A DNA stretch of 64,000 nucleotides, taken from assembly GCA_029243245.1 (NCBI GenBank), contig JAQWSK010000009.1, positions 1 through 64,000 on the forward strand, written 5' to 3'. The translations under genes and the position numbers were made by a program. The notes below the pieces were generated by a model. It ran no database searches and was not told the DNA's origin. It was given only the letters and a program-made list of their open reading frames with translations. Positions 24,532 to 34,446 of this stretch are shown here, in pieces (the first letter of the stretch is position 1; the number at the start of each line of letters is the position of its first letter). This stretch comes from Flavobacteriaceae bacterium (lineage in GTDB: Bacteria; Bacteroidota; Bacteroidia; Flavobacteriales; Flavobacteriaceae).

Positions 24532-26688
24532 ATGTCTGAAAAAAAGAAGGGACTTAAAGTTTACGAAGGAAAAATAATGCGTCTTTTCCAAAAAAACAAT
24601 AAAAAGCATTATAATTTCAAGCAAGTTTCTTCTGCTTTAGGCGTTAAAGACACTCAAGAAAAAAATCACATTATAAAAACCCTTAAGCAGTTGTCGATAG
24701 CAAAAAGAATTTTTCAAGAAAAGGAAGGAAAATATAGGTTTATAGAGAATGAAAGATTTTATGAAGAAGGTATTATAGAAATAACTAGTTCAGGAAACGG
24801 GTATTTATTAATGAGCGGTAAAGATATATTTATAGCAAAAAAAAACATTAATAAAGCTTTAAATAATGACACAGTTAGAGTATATGTTTTTAAAAGAAGA
24901 GATAGAAAAGACAATATAGCAGGAGAAGTGGTAGAAATTATTGAAAGAGCTAAAAACGAGTACGTTGGTATAATACAGAAACAAAAAGATTTTGGTTTTG
25001 TGCTAACAAGAGGACCTAAAATGTATACTGACGTTTTTATATCAGCAAAAGAAATGCTAAAAGCAAAAGAAGGAGAAAAAGTTGTTGTAAGAATTTCAGA
25101 ATGGCCAGAAAGAGCACAATCACCTTTCGGAGAGATAATTGAAGTGTTAGGTGATCCAGGAGACATAGATGTAGAGATGCACGCTATTTTATATGATTAT
25201 GGTCTTCCATATAGTTTTTCAAAAAAAATAATTGAAAGCGCTAAAAAAATTGATAAAAGTATAAGAGAAGAAGAAATTTTTAAAAGAAGAGATTTTAGAA
25301 AAGAGATGACATTTACTATAGATCCTATTACCGCTAAAGATTTTGACGACGCAATATCCTTTAAGGAACTTAATGAAGAAAAGTTTGAGGTAGGAATTCA
25401 TATTGCAGATGTTTCATACTATGTTAAAGAGGACACTATTATAGATGAAGAGGCTTATAAAAGAGCAACATCAGTATACTTGGTTGATAGAGTTGTTCCT
25501 ATGCTTCCAGAGGTTTTATCAAATAATCTGTGCTCATTAAGGCCAAACGAAGAAAAATATACTTTTTCTGCCGTTTTTGAAATAGATAAAAAAGGAAAAA
25601 TATATTCAGAGTGGTTTGGGAGAACTGTTATAAAATCTGATCACAGGTTTTCTTATGAAGAAATACAACAAGTGATAGAAACCAACAAGCCAAAGATTAG
25701 TAAACAGACATCATTAAATAGTGAAGCATATTCATTATCAAAGAAAACATTTAATGCCATCATTGAATTAAATAAAATAGCTAAGGTATTAAGAAATATA
25801 AGAATGGATTTTGGAGCGCTAACCTTTGACAGAGTAGAAGTTGGATTTAATTTTAATGAGAAAAAAGAGCCAGAAAGCATAAAATTAAAAAAATCAAAAG
25901 AAGCAAATAAATTAATTGAAGAATTTATGTTATTAGCAAATAAAAAAGTCGCAACCTTTATTAATAAACAAACAAAACCTTTTGTTTATAGAGTTCATGA
26001 TAAACCAGATAGTGATAAAATTAAGGAACTAAAAGAGCTAGTAAGTACCCTTGGATATAAACTAGAAACATCTGACAAAGAACTAACATCTTCATTAAAC
26101 AAACTATTAAATGATATTAAAGGAAAACCAGAGCAAAACATGATAGATACACTGTCGTTGAGATGTATGTCTAAAGCGGTTTATACAACAAACAACATAG
26201 GCCATTACGGATTAGCTTTTGATAACTATTCTCATTTTACCTCTCCTATAAGGAGATATCCGGACATTATAACTCATCGACTGCTTCAGCATTATCTTGA
26301 TGGTCAAAAAGCCGTTAATAAAGAGTTGCTGGAAGAAGAATGTATACATTCTTCTTATAGAGAACAATTAGCAACAAAAGCTGAGCGTGATTCAATCAAA
26401 TATATGCAAATTAAATATATGCAAAATAAAATTGGATCAATTCACTGGGGTGTTATTACCGGTGTTACAGAGCGCGGACTTTATGTTGAGATAAATGAAA
26501 ACAAATGTGAAGGAATGGTTTCGGTTAAAAGTATTGAAGGAGATCAATTTTTTTATGATCCCACAAAACACTTATTAGAAGGATATGTTTCAGGAAAAAG
26601 GTATAAATTGGGAGATCCAATTGAAGTTATAGTTAAAAAAGCTGATTTAGTAAGCAGAAACCTAGATTTTGCAATTAAAATAATTTAA
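24532..26688 (+). CDS. rnr: Ribonuclease R
   Basis: A 718-residue 3'-5' exoribonuclease of the RNB/RNase II family, which degrades structured RNA and helps rRNA and tmRNA quality control. Order: N-terminal winged-helix region (about 10-70), cold-shock/OB domains (about 75-230), catalytic RNB domain with DPITAKDFDDAISF (metal-binding Asp cluster) and the conserved NYSHFTSPIRRYPDIITHR, then an S1 domain (about 630-715, GVITGVTERGLYVEI). All catalytic aspartates are visible. Silent positions favour A, unlike genes left of 24 kb. The gene has its own promoter in the AT-rich gap and leads a unit with the next gene. Confidence 0.95.
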   Translation: MSEKKKGLKVYEGKIMRLFQKNNKKHYNFKQVSSALGVKDTQEKNHIIKTLKQLSIAKRIFQEKEGKYRFIENERFYEEGIIEITSSGNGYLLMSGKDIFIAKKNINKALNNDTVRVYVFKRRDRKDNIAGEVVEIIERAKNEYVGIIQKQKDFGFVLTRGPKMYTDVFISAKEMLKAKEGEKVVVRISEWPERAQSPFGEIIEVLGDPGDIDVEMHAILYDYGLPYSFSKKIIESAKKIDKSIREEEIFKRRDFRKEMTFTIDPITAKDFDDAISFKELNEEKFEVGIHIADVSYYVKEDTIIDEEAYKRATSVYLVDRVVPMLPEVLSNNLCSLRPNEEKYTFSAVFEIDKKGKIYSEWFGRTVIKSDHRFSYEEIQQVIETNKPKISKQTSLNSEAYSLSKKTFNAIIELNKIAKVLRNIRMDFGALTFDRVEVGFNFNEKKEPESIKLKKSKEANKLIEEFMLLANKKVATFINKQTKPFVYRVHDKPDSDKIKELKELVSTLGYKLETSDKELTSSLNKLLNDIKGKPEQNMIDTLSLRCMSKAVYTTNNIGHYGLAFDNYSHFTSPIRRYPDIITHRLLQHYLDGQKAVNKELLEEECIHSSYREQLATKAERDSIKYMQIKYMQNKIGSIHWGVITGVTERGLYVEINENKCEGMVSVKSIEGDQFFYDPTKHLLEGYVSGKRYKLGDPIEVIVKKADLVSRNLDFAIKII

Positions 26689-26708
26689 AAACACAAAACA
26701 AATAAACC

Positions 26709-27401
26709 ATGAAACGCATTGTAATTTTTTTATTTATAGCATCAACCGCATCTTTATTAGAAGCACAACAAAAAGCAGAGAAAACCATCATGACTGGAGG
26801 CTTTGACACTATAAATGTTTATGCCGGGATCCAAGTAAATGTCATAAAAGGAGACGAAAATAAAATAATATTAAGTGACAACAATGAAGATAAATCTGTA
26901 TTTATATATAAAATAAAAAACAATATCTTGAAATTAAAAGTTGGGATAGACAAAAGACTTTCTTTAGGAAATGTATTTGTAGATGTTTATTACACAAACG
27001 AGATAGATGCAATAAATTTATATCAAGGGTCTAAATTGTTTTTAAAAACCCCAATAACTCAAACAAATTTTAACATCAAAGCACAAGAGGGCTCATCTTT
27101 TGAGGGTAAGGTTGTGACTGAAAAAACAAATATACATGTTGCCTCAGGGGGGGCTATAACTGTTTTAGGCAAGACCTCTGTTCTAGACATCATAGCAACC
27201 ACGGGGGGGCTCTGTTTGGCCGAAGAGCTTTCATCAAATCAAACTAAAATACAGGCCAATATAGGGGCTGTTGTTTATGCAAAAGCCTCTGTTCTTATGG
27301 ATGCAAAAGCTTCTCTAGGGGCAATAATAAGAGCACATGGTGAATCAAAAAAAAGCGTCTATAAATCCTTTCTTGGCGGATCAATAAAACAAATGAAATA
27401 A
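26709..27401 (+). CDS. Secreted GIN-domain protein (DUF2807)
   Basis: A 230-residue exported protein with a signal peptide (about 1-19, ending LEAQQ). The body is a right-handed beta-solenoid-like GIN domain: F-D-x-I-x-V-x-x-G-I-Q-V near the start and repeated short strands with Gly/Ser turns such as EGSSFEG, SGGAITVLG and IGAVVYAKA. The family is widespread in Bacteroidota and described as a putative adhesin head, but has no proven function. It follows rnr by 20 bp and ends at a hairpin shared with tRNA-Cys. Confidence 0.82.
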   Translation: MKRIVIFLFIASTASLLEAQQKAEKTIMTGGFDTINVYAGIQVNVIKGDENKIILSDNNEDKSVFIYKIKNNILKLKVGIDKRLSLGNVFVDVYYTNEIDAINLYQGSKLFLKTPITQTNFNIKAQEGSSFEGKVVTEKTNIHVASGGAITVLGKTSVLDIIATTGGLCLAEELSSNQTKIQANIGAVVYAKASVLMDAKASLGAIIRAHGESKKSVYKSFLGGSIKQMK

Positions 27402-27428
27402 AAAAACCCGCCATTGGTTTAACGGGTT
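27400..27428 (-). terminator. Terminator of tRNA-Cys (possibly bidirectional)
   Basis: AACCCG (27405-27410) and CGGGTT (27423-27428) pair as a 6-bp stem with a 12-nt loop. On the minus strand the stem is followed by a T run (27400-27404 and beyond). The same hairpin could end the plus-strand DUF2807 transcript. Confidence 0.7.
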
Positions 27429-27433
27429 CTTAG

Positions 27434-27504
27434 AGGCATCGAGCGGATTCGAACCGCTGTACAAGCTTTTGCAGAGCTCTGCCTAGCCACTCGGCCACGA
27501 TGCC
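27434..27504 (-). tRNA. tRNA-Cys (anticodon GCA)
   Basis: A 71-nt cloverleaf on the minus strand: acceptor GGCATCG pairing with CGATGCC, D-arm GGCCGAGTGGCTAGGC, anticodon stem GAGCT/AGCTT with loop CTGCAAA and T-arm AGCGG-TTCGAAT-CCGCT. The anticodon GCA and discriminator U73 are both specific to cysteine. CCA is not encoded. Confidence 0.95.
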
Positions 27505-27531
27505 GTGCGCGCAAAAATAACACAAATTCTT

Positions 27532-27894
27532 TTAAATTTCTTTTCTTTTAACAATTATAGAGACAGCCCCAACGCCCCCCGCACCTATTGGCGGGTTTAT
27601 TTTAGATATTTCAACCTTTGCTTTATTTACAGACAAGTGCTCGCAAAAGACCCTGTCAAGGATTCGTTTTGCAACGGTTTCTAAAAGTTTCGAGCGTTTT
27701 AGCATTTCTTCTTTTATTATTAAATTAAGAGCAACATAATCCACAGTATCTTCAAGGTTGTCTGATACGGAAGATTTATTTAGGTCAGTACTAACCTCTA
27801 GCTGTAAAACATACTCACTGCCAATTAAACCCTCTTCATCGAGACACCCATGGTTTGAGTAAATTTTAACGTTTTTTAATTTAATTTTCCCCAT
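27532..27894 (-). CDS. folB: Dihydroneopterin aldolase
   Basis: A 120-residue enzyme of folate synthesis that cleaves 7,8-dihydroneopterin to 6-hydroxymethyl-dihydropterin and glycolaldehyde. It has the family start KIKLKNVKIYSNHGCLDEE (conserved His-Gly and Glu), DTVDYVALN and the C-terminal VEISKINPPI with its conserved Lys and Pro. The length is typical. It is a single gene between tRNA-Cys and the divergent glnS. Confidence 0.92.
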   Translation of the reverse strand: MGKIKLKNVKIYSNHGCLDEEGLIGSEYVLQLEVSTDLNKSSVSDNLEDTVDYVALNLIIKEEMLKRSKLLETVAKRILDRVFCEHLSVNKAKVEISKINPPIGAGGVGAVSIIVKRKEI

Positions 27895-27971
27895 TATAGT
27901 TTCAAAGATATAAACTAGTTTTCAAATAAATAGTTCACCCGCTCTTTTCATATATTTACTAAAAAATATTT

Positions 27972-29642
27972 ATGGACAACAGCCCCCTTTCTTTAAATTT
28001 TATAGAACAAATAATAGAAAATGATTTATCAAATGATTCGTGTCACAAACCACTCTGTTTTCGTTTCCCCCCTGAACCCAATGGTTACCTTCATATTGGC
28101 CATGTTAAAGCAATCTGCTTAAATTTTAATCTAGGGCTTAAGTATAAGGCTCCGGTTAATTTAAGATTTGATGACACCAACCCTCAAAACGAAGAGAGTA
28201 AATATGTAGAAGCAATAAAACAAGATATAAAATGGCTTGGATATTCATGGACCAAAGAATGTTATGCTTCTGACTATTTTGAACAATTATTCCAATGGGC
28301 ACTGTTTTTAATAGACAATAATTTTGCTTATGTTGACTCTCAGAGCTCAGAGCTTATTGCTGAACAAAAAGGAACCCCAACAGCCCCAGGCTTAGACAGT
28401 CCATACAGGAATAGGCCTTCTGAAATAAGTAAGCAAATTTTTATTGATATGTCAAAAGGCAAGCATCCTGAAGGGGCACATGTTTTAAGAGCTAAAATTG
28501 ACATGAAATCATCAAACATGTTAATGAGAGACCCTATTATTTATAGGGTTCTTGACAAGCCTCACCACAGAACAGATGATAAATGGAAAGTATACCCAAT
28601 GTACGACTGGACCCATGGTCAATCTGATTATATTGAACAGGTTTCACACTCTTTATGCACCCTTGAGTTTAAGCCTCATAGAGATTTATATGATTGGTTT
28701 TTAAAAGTATTGCCAACAAAAAACAGAACTCCTCAACAAACAGAATTTGCAAGGCTTAACTTATCATATACAGTAACATCTAAAAGGAAATTAAAACAAA
28801 TGGTTGATGAAAAAATTGTAAGTGGTTGGGATGACCCTAGAATGCCAACTATTTGTGGATTAAGAAGAAGAGGCTACACTCCAGAATCTTTGAGACAATT
28901 CGTTGAAAAAGCAGGAATTGGTAAAAGAGAAAATCTAATTGGGGCTTCTTTGCTGGAATTTTGCATACGAGACCATTTAAATAAAATAGCGCCAAGAGTT
29001 AATGCGGTAATGGACCCAATAAAGCTTACAATTATTAATTACAAGAATAATGAAGAGTATTTGGAGGGTGAAATTAATCCAGAGCAATTAAGCATGGGAA
29101 GTAGAAGAATCCCGTTTTCTAAAAATCTATATATAGAGAGAGAAGACTTTAAGGAAGAAGCAAACAGAAAGTTTTTTAGACTAACCATAGGCAAAGAGGT
29201 AAGGTTAAAAAACGCATATATAATTAAAGGGGAATCTGTTATTAAAGACAAGAACAACAACATTGTTGAGGTTCTCTGCACATATGATAAAGACACCAGG
29301 AGTGGATCCGGGTCTGAGGCCAGTAAAAGAAAAGTAAAAGGAACCCTACATTGGGTTAGTCAAAAACACGCTATAAAGACCAAAGTAAAGATATATGATA
29401 GACTCTTCTTGGATCCTTCACCAGACCAACACAAAGACAAAAGTTTTTTAGATTTTGTAAATCCAAAGTCCTTACAAATCCAAAACGCCTATATAGAGCC
29501 AAGTATTTTAAACGCAAAGCCAGGAGAAAGTTATCAGTTTCAGAGAGTAGGTTATTTTAACGTAGACAAAAACAGCTCTTCCTTAAATTTAATTTTTAAC
29601 AAAACAGTTGACCTAAGAGATAATTGGGCTCGTAAGGAATAA
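27972..29642 (+). CDS. glnS: Glutaminyl-tRNA synthetase
   Basis: A 556-residue class I synthetase that charges tRNA-Gln directly. Class I motifs: PPEPNGYLHIGHVKAI near residues 35-50 and VTSKRKLKQ (KMSKS equivalent) near 270. The catalytic Rossmann domain is followed by the two beta-barrels of GlnRS for anticodon reading (about 340-550). A glnS in this organism implies that the Gat amidotransferase route is not needed for Gln-tRNA. Many Bacteroidota have GlnRS, so this is expected. It is divergent from folB and convergent with the SPFH gene (11-bp gap). Confidence 0.96.
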   Translation: MDNSPLSLNFIEQIIENDLSNDSCHKPLCFRFPPEPNGYLHIGHVKAICLNFNLGLKYKAPVNLRFDDTNPQNEESKYVEAIKQDIKWLGYSWTKECYASDYFEQLFQWALFLIDNNFAYVDSQSSELIAEQKGTPTAPGLDSPYRNRPSEISKQIFIDMSKGKHPEGAHVLRAKIDMKSSNMLMRDPIIYRVLDKPHHRTDDKWKVYPMYDWTHGQSDYIEQVSHSLCTLEFKPHRDLYDWFLKVLPTKNRTPQQTEFARLNLSYTVTSKRKLKQMVDEKIVSGWDDPRMPTICGLRRRGYTPESLRQFVEKAGIGKRENLIGASLLEFCIRDHLNKIAPRVNAVMDPIKLTIINYKNNEEYLEGEINPEQLSMGSRRIPFSKNLYIEREDFKEEANRKFFRLTIGKEVRLKNAYIIKGESVIKDKNNNIVEVLCTYDKDTRSGSGSEASKRKVKGTLHWVSQKHAIKTKVKIYDRLFLDPSPDQHKDKSFLDFVNPKSLQIQNAYIEPSILNAKPGESYQFQRVGYFNVDKNSSSLNLIFNKTVDLRDNWARKE

Positions 29643-29653
29643 TGACTCCAGTA

Positions 29654-30598
29654 CTAATTTTTATTGTTGTCACCTCCTTTTAACTTACTGTCATTGTGCT
29701 TTTTCATAGCCTCACCTATTTGATTACTAGCAGTGAATGAGGCTACCATATTATTTAACATATCACTTCCGGCCTGAGGAGAGTTTGGAAGCAAAATAAG
29801 GTTACTATTAGTTTCTTCTCCAATTGATTGAAGGGTGTCGTAGTGTTGGGTAACGACTATTAAAGCGGAAGCCTCTTGAGAATTTATGCCAACATTATTT
29901 AAAACGTCAACGGATTCTTCGAGTCCCCGAGCAATTTCCCTTCTTTGATCAGCAATACCTTGCCCTTGAAGCCTTTTACTTTCCGCCTCTGCTTTTGCTT
30001 TTTCAACTATTAATATTCTAGCAGCATCCCCCTCATATTGAGCGGCAACCTTTTGTCTCTCTGCCGCGTTAATTTTATTCATAGCAGTTTTTACTTCAGC
30101 ATCTGGGTCAATATCGGTAACTAATGCTTTAATTATATCATAACCATAGCTGCTCATAGCGTCATTTAATTCACTTTTGACAGCATTTGCTATTTCATCT
30201 TTTTTTTCAAAGACATCATCTAAAATCATTTTTGGAACTTCTGCTCTAACTACATCAAAAACATAAGAGGTAATCTGATCTTGAGGAAAGTCTAATTTAT
30301 AAAAGGCGTCATACACCTTCTCTTCTATAACCTTGTATTGAACAGAAACTTTTAGTTTAACAAACACATCGTCTTTGGTTTTAGTTTCAACAATTACATC
30401 AAGTTGAAGAATTCTTAAGCTGAGTCTTCCGGCAATCCTGTCAATGAAAGGAATTTTTATGTGAAGTCCAGGATGCCTTACAACTAAAAATCTTCCAAAC
30501 CTTTCAACAATGGCAGAACTTTGCTGTTTAACAATGAAAAGCCCAGATAAAATTATTAGAACTAAAAAGACAGTAAGAATTGTAGAAAATATACTCAT
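29654..30598 (-). CDS. SPFH/band 7 domain membrane protein (QmcA/stomatin-like)
   Basis: A 314-residue membrane-scaffold protein. One N-terminal transmembrane helix (about 5-24) is followed by the band 7 domain (about 25-200), with FGRFLVVRHPGLHIKIPF and the typical DVVRAEVPKMILDDVFEKKDEI, then an Ala/Glu-rich coiled coil (about 195-245) and a low-complexity tail. Such proteins oligomerise on membranes and modulate partners such as FtsH. No NfeD partner is adjacent. The start codon overlaps the gltX stop by 4 bp (ATGA), so the two genes are translationally coupled. Confidence 0.9.
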   Translation of the reverse strand: MSIFSTILTVFLVLIILSGLFIVKQQSSAIVERFGRFLVVRHPGLHIKIPFIDRIAGRLSLRILQLDVIVETKTKDDVFVKLKVSVQYKVIEEKVYDAFYKLDFPQDQITSYVFDVVRAEVPKMILDDVFEKKDEIANAVKSELNDAMSSYGYDIIKALVTDIDPDAEVKTAMNKINAAERQKVAAQYEGDAARILIVEKAKAEAESKRLQGQGIADQRREIARGLEESVDVLNNVGINSQEASALIVVTQHYDTLQSIGEETNSNLILLPNSPQAGSDMLNNMVASFTASNQIGEAMKKHNDSKLKGGDNNKN

Positions 30599-32082
30599 GA
30601 TAAATTGTTTTTAATGTGTGTGTTTATTTTTTTAACCCTTTCTAAAGTTACGGATTTTCCTAATATCTCCGCAGCTATTATAATGTCTGGACCAGACAGC
30701 TCACCAACAATAGAGAGTCTAAGTAATTGCATTATAGAACCAAAATTAATTTTTTTATCTTCTGCAAAAGACATCAAATTTTCCTTAAGGCTATTGACGC
30801 CTGTTTTTTTAATGATTGATTCAATTTCGTCTATCATTCTAGACAGGTTGTTACGGGAAAGCTTTTCTAAAACCTTTTGATTATAACCCGAGGGACCCTC
30901 TAATAAAAAAACAGTTTCTTTTTCAAAGTCTTGACCCGTTTTGAGCCGTTCTCGAATTAAACTAAATATTTCTTCAGCTTTTGAGGGGTGTTTGCTTTTA
31001 ATAGAAGCGGTGTTTTTTCCAAATACCTGATCGAACTCATTAAAATTCATTTTAGATAAGTGCTGTTGATTGGTCCATTTAGCTTTTTCAAAATCAAATT
31101 TAGCCCCTCCTTTTTGCAGGCCGCTAATACCAAACAATTTGATTAACTCCTTAAGATTAAAGATTTCTTTAGATCCGCCCGGGTTCCAACCAAGCAAGGC
31201 AAGGTAATTTATTAGACCACCACTTAAAAATCCCATTTCTTTATAACCAGGCTCTTTATTCCATTCTAAAGGAAAAATTGGGAAGCCACCACTTAATCCA
31301 TCACGCTTTGAAAGCTTTCCTTTTCCAGAAGGCTTCAAGATTAATGGAAGGTGAATAAAACTTGGCTTGTTCCACCCAAAAGCTTTATATATAAGATCGT
31401 GTATCGCTAGTGAAGGCAACCACTCTTCTCCTCGTATCACCGTTGTGATTTTCATCAAATAATCATCAACAACGCTTGCAAAATGATAAGTAGGGAGCCC
31501 ATCAGCCTTAATTAATATTTTATCATCAAGAATATTATTATCAACCTCTATTTCTCCCCTTAAAAGATCGTTTGACTTTGTTATTCCTGGATTTACCTTT
31601 AAACGAACCACATATGATTCTTTGGCGATCCGCTCTTTTATGTTTTTGTCACTCATTGATAAGGAATTATCAAGCGAGCCTCTAACGGAATAACCATATT
31701 TAAACACTAAGCCTTTTTCTTCCTCTTCTTTTCTAAGTACGCTTAGATCTTCGTTAGTGTCAAAAGCATAATATGCATTATTTGAATCAATTAATATTTG
31801 GATTTTTTCATTGTATAAGTTAATTCTTTCACTTTGCTTATATGGCCCATACTCCCCGCCCACAGAAGGCCCTTCTTCAGGGACGACCCCTATCCATTTA
31901 AGCGCTTCTTCTATATAGGAGTCGCTGTTTTCAACAAGTCGATTTCTATCAGTGTCTTCAAGACGTAGAATGAAGGATCCTTTTTTGTTTTTTGCAAACA
32001 AGTAATTAAAAAGAGCAGTTCTTAACCCCCCTATATGAAGCGGTCCTGTAGGACTTGGCGCGAATCTAACTCTTTCTTTCAT
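30595..32082 (-). CDS. gltX: Glutamyl-tRNA synthetase
   Basis: A 495-residue class I synthetase. The motifs are FAPSPTGPLHIGGLRTA (HIGH box) at residues 7-23 and KLSKRDG (KMSKS box) near 255. The C-terminal alpha-helical anticodon-binding domain is complete. The length fits the bacterial discriminating type. It is first in a two-gene minus-strand unit with the SPFH protein, and its silent sites are T- and G-rich, unlike nearby plus-strand genes. It is divergent from ybeY with a 67-bp gap. Confidence 0.96.
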   Translation of the reverse strand: MKERVRFAPSPTGPLHIGGLRTALFNYLFAKNKKGSFILRLEDTDRNRLVENSDSYIEEALKWIGVVPEEGPSVGGEYGPYKQSERINLYNEKIQILIDSNNAYYAFDTNEDLSVLRKEEEEKGLVFKYGYSVRGSLDNSLSMSDKNIKERIAKESYVVRLKVNPGITKSNDLLRGEIEVDNNILDDKILIKADGLPTYHFASVVDDYLMKITTVIRGEEWLPSLAIHDLIYKAFGWNKPSFIHLPLILKPSGKGKLSKRDGLSGGFPIFPLEWNKEPGYKEMGFLSGGLINYLALLGWNPGGSKEIFNLKELIKLFGISGLQKGGAKFDFEKAKWTNQQHLSKMNFNEFDQVFGKNTASIKSKHPSKAEEIFSLIRERLKTGQDFEKETVFLLEGPSGYNQKVLEKLSRNNLSRMIDEIESIIKKTGVNSLKENLMSFAEDKKINFGSIMQLLRLSIVGELSGPDIIIAAEILGKSVTLERVKKINTHIKNNLS

Positions 32083-32133
32083 TATTGCGTAAATATAAAA
32101 AATAGCTAGCTTTTAACTGCATTTACTTTGATG

Positions 32134-32141
32134 TATATTTG
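32134..32141 (+). promoter_or_regulatory. -7 box of the ybeY promoter
   Basis: TATATTTG matches TAnnTTTG and ends 8 bp before the ybeY ATG, so the predicted leader is only a few nucleotides. A clear -33 TTTG is not seen. Confidence 0.5.
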
Positions 32142-32149
32142 TAGTTGAA

Positions 32150-32563
32150 ATGATAGAGTTTATAAACAACCCCGACCAAATTAATGAGGCTCGTGTTAAA
32201 TTAATGCTTAACTCCTCTGCGTCTTTTTTTCAAGTTTTAATCCAAAGGCTAGTATATTCATTTGTTTCAAAAGAAAAAATGTTAGACTTAAACAAAAAAT
32301 TTTTAAATCATAACACAGACACAGACATTATTACATTCCCATATGGTACAGATAAAATAATAATTTCAGAGGTGTTTATATCCCCTAACCAAGCAATAGA
32401 AAATGCAACTCAAAACAACCAAAGTGCTGAAAATGAGATTGTTAGACTTGTTTCTCACGGTTTTTTACACTCTATAGGCTTTCAAGATAAGACAGAAGAT
32501 GATAAAAGAAAGATGTCTTCACAAGAAGATATGATGATTAACATGTTCCACGTGAAACAATAA
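32150..32563 (+). CDS. ybeY: Endoribonuclease YbeY (rRNA maturation)
   Basis: A 137-residue zinc-dependent RNase family protein involved in 16S rRNA 3'-end maturation and ribosome quality control. The fold signature TDIITFPYG and the metal motif [14 protein letters not shown] are visible. The third histidine of the usual HGxLHxxGYDH is replaced by Asp, a variant I recall in Bacteroidota YbeY proteins. The final residues MFHVKQ are encoded by a parS-like sequence, so the gene's end carries a second DNA function. It is 11 bp upstream of mnmG and probably co-transcribed. Confidence 0.9.
   Translation: MIEFINNPDQINEARVKLMLNSSASFFQVLIQRLVYSFVSKEKMLDLNKKFLNHNTDTDIITFPYGTDKIIISEVFISPNQAIENATQNNQSAENEIVRLVSHGFLHSIGFQDKTEDDKRKMSSQEDMMINMFHVKQ
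32544..32559 (+). promoter_or_regulatory. parS site (ParB-binding), perfect match
   Basis: TGTTCCACGTGAAACA is a full 16/16 match to the widely conserved chromosomal parS consensus TGTTNCACGTGAAACA. It lies within the last codons of ybeY, which it fixes as MFHVKQ. ParB would nucleate and spread here for chromosome segregation. Confidence 0.85.
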
Positions 32564-32574
32564 TTCAAAGAATA

Positions 32575-34446
32575 ATGTTTGATAAAAAATATGATGTTAT
32601 AGTGGTTGGAGGAGGGCACGCAGGCTGTGAGGCAGCAGCAGCAGCAGCTAACTTAGGCTCAAAAACATTATTGGTTACAATGAACTTACAAACCCTTGGC
32701 CAGATGTCTTGTAACCCCGCAATGGGCGGTATTGCTAAAGGACAAATTGTAAGAGAGATAGACGCTCTTGGAGGCTATAGCGGAATTGTTTCCGATTATA
32801 GCGCTATTCAGTACAAAATGCTAAACAAGTCAAAAGGCCCAGCGATGTGGTCTCCTAGGGTGCAGTCCGATCGAGCAATGTTTTCTCAACACTGGCGAGA
32901 TCTTTTAGAAAGAACTGAAAACCTGGATTTTTATCAAGAAATGGTTACTAGCCTAGTTGTCGAAAACGGAATTGTCCTTGGAGTTAAAACTTCACTGGAT
33001 GTTTCTATATATTCTAAATCAGTTATTCTTACAAACGGAACTTTTTTAAATGGCCTTATTCACATTGGTGAAAAAAACTTTGGAGGAGGGCGAGCTGGAG
33101 AAAAATCATCTTTAGGTTTAACCGCTTGCCTAGAATCCCATGGTTTTGTTTCCGGTAGAATGAAAACAGGAACACCTCCAAGAGTTGACGGAAGGTCTTT
33201 AAAGTATACAATAATGGAGGAACAGCCAGGAGATTTAGACCCCGGAACATTTAGTTTTTTAAAAAACACTACCGTACTTAAATCACAAAAAAGTTGCCAT
33301 ATCACATACACCAACGAAGAAGTTCACGATCAACTTAGGTTAGGATTTGAGAGATCACCAATGTTTAACGGCCTCATTGATGCTGTTGGGCCAAGGTATT
33401 GCCCGTCTATAGAGGATAAAATTCACAGATTTGCTGACAAGTCAAGACACCAAATTTTTGTTGAGCCAGAAGGGTGGAATACCGTTGAGGTTTATGTTAA
33501 TGGTTTTTCTACATCTTTACCGCAGGAAGTTCAATATGATGCTTTAAAAAAAGTTAAGGGGTTTGAGTCTGTCAAATTTTTTAGGCCTGGATACGCAATA
33601 GAGTATGACTATTTTCACCCTACCCAGTTAAAAACTAGTTTAGAGACTAAGAATATTGAACGTTTGTTTTTTGCAGGCCAAATTAATGGAACCACAGGTT
33701 ATGAAGAGGCTGCTGCTCAAGGAATAATGGCTGGAATAAATGCAAATTTGAAATGTAATGAATCAGATCCATTTGTATTGAAGAGAAATGAAGCCTATAT
33801 AGGCGTTTTAATTGATGATTTAGTTGTTAAAGGAACAGAAGAACCATACAGAATGTTTACCTCAAGAGCGGAATACAGGACCTTGCTGCGTCAGGATAAC
33901 GCCGATGAACGCCTCACGCCTAAATCCTTCAAGCTAGGACTAGCTAATTCACAAAGAATGAAGACCCTTGATGATAGAATAAGCTCTACCAATAAGATGA
34001 TCGGTTTTTATAATAAAACTGGCTTTGACCCAAAAAACTTAAACTCAATATTAAAATTAAAAAAGTCATCACCGGTAAAACAATCAGCAAGGCTCTCTAA
34101 AATTCTTGCAAGGCCAAACATAGATACTACTGACCTAACAAAGCTAAGTTCTGTTAAGGAGTTTATTGAAAAACAAAAAATATCTAAAAGTGCTTTAGAA
34201 CAAGCAGAAATTCAAATCAAATATTCTGGATACATCGAGAAAGAAAAGCTAATGGCAGATAAAATACAAAGATTAGAAAATATTTCTATTCCTATTAATT
34301 TTAATTACAACCAACTTGCCTCGCTTTCAAGTGAGGCCAAAGAAAAACTTAATAAAATATTACCACAAACACTATCTCAGGCAAGTAGAATTAGCGGTAT
34401 TAATCCAAGCGACATAAGTGTATTATTGGTCGCATTAGGAAGGTAA
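32575..34446 (+). CDS. mnmG: tRNA uridine-5-carboxymethylaminomethyl modification enzyme MnmG
   Basis: A 623-residue FAD enzyme (GidA) that, with MnmE, modifies wobble uridine 34 of several tRNAs. The FAD motif [12 protein letters not shown] sits at residues 10-21, followed by the family blocks [31 protein letters not shown] and a second nucleotide-binding motif [16 protein letters not shown]. The C-terminal helical domain that contacts MnmE and tRNA is complete. The length is normal. The stop codon TAA overlaps the following ATG by one base, and parS-like sites lie directly at both ends of the gene. Confidence 0.97.
   Translation: MFDKKYDVIVVGGGHAGCEAAAAAANLGSKTLLVTMNLQTLGQMSCNPAMGGIAKGQIVREIDALGGYSGIVSDYSAIQYKMLNKSKGPAMWSPRVQSDRAMFSQHWRDLLERTENLDFYQEMVTSLVVENGIVLGVKTSLDVSIYSKSVILTNGTFLNGLIHIGEKNFGGGRAGEKSSLGLTACLESHGFVSGRMKTGTPPRVDGRSLKYTIMEEQPGDLDPGTFSFLKNTTVLKSQKSCHITYTNEEVHDQLRLGFERSPMFNGLIDAVGPRYCPSIEDKIHRFADKSRHQIFVEPEGWNTVEVYVNGFSTSLPQEVQYDALKKVKGFESVKFFRPGYAIEYDYFHPTQLKTSLETKNIERLFFAGQINGTTGYEEAAAQGIMAGINANLKCNESDPFVLKRNEAYIGVLIDDLVVKGTEEPYRMFTSRAEYRTLLRQDNADERLTPKSFKLGLANSQRMKTLDDRISSTNKMIGFYNKTGFDPKNLNSILKLKKSSPVKQSARLSKILARPNIDTTDLTKLSSVKEFIEKQKISKSALEQAEIQIKYSGYIEKEKLMADKIQRLENISIPINFNYNQLASLSSEAKEKLNKILPQTLSQASRISGINPSDISVLLVALGR

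Noticed and set aside
32450-32510. Missing third histidine of YbeY as a sign of lost activity
   Set aside because: I recall the same His-to-Asp variant in other Bacteroidota YbeY proteins, so it is probably a lineage feature.
33056-33314. Antisense ORFs of 64-84 codons within mnmG, and similar ones in lepA, atpA, the T9SS cargo and other genes
   Set aside because: They are shadows of strongly coding frames with no recognisable domains or promoters.
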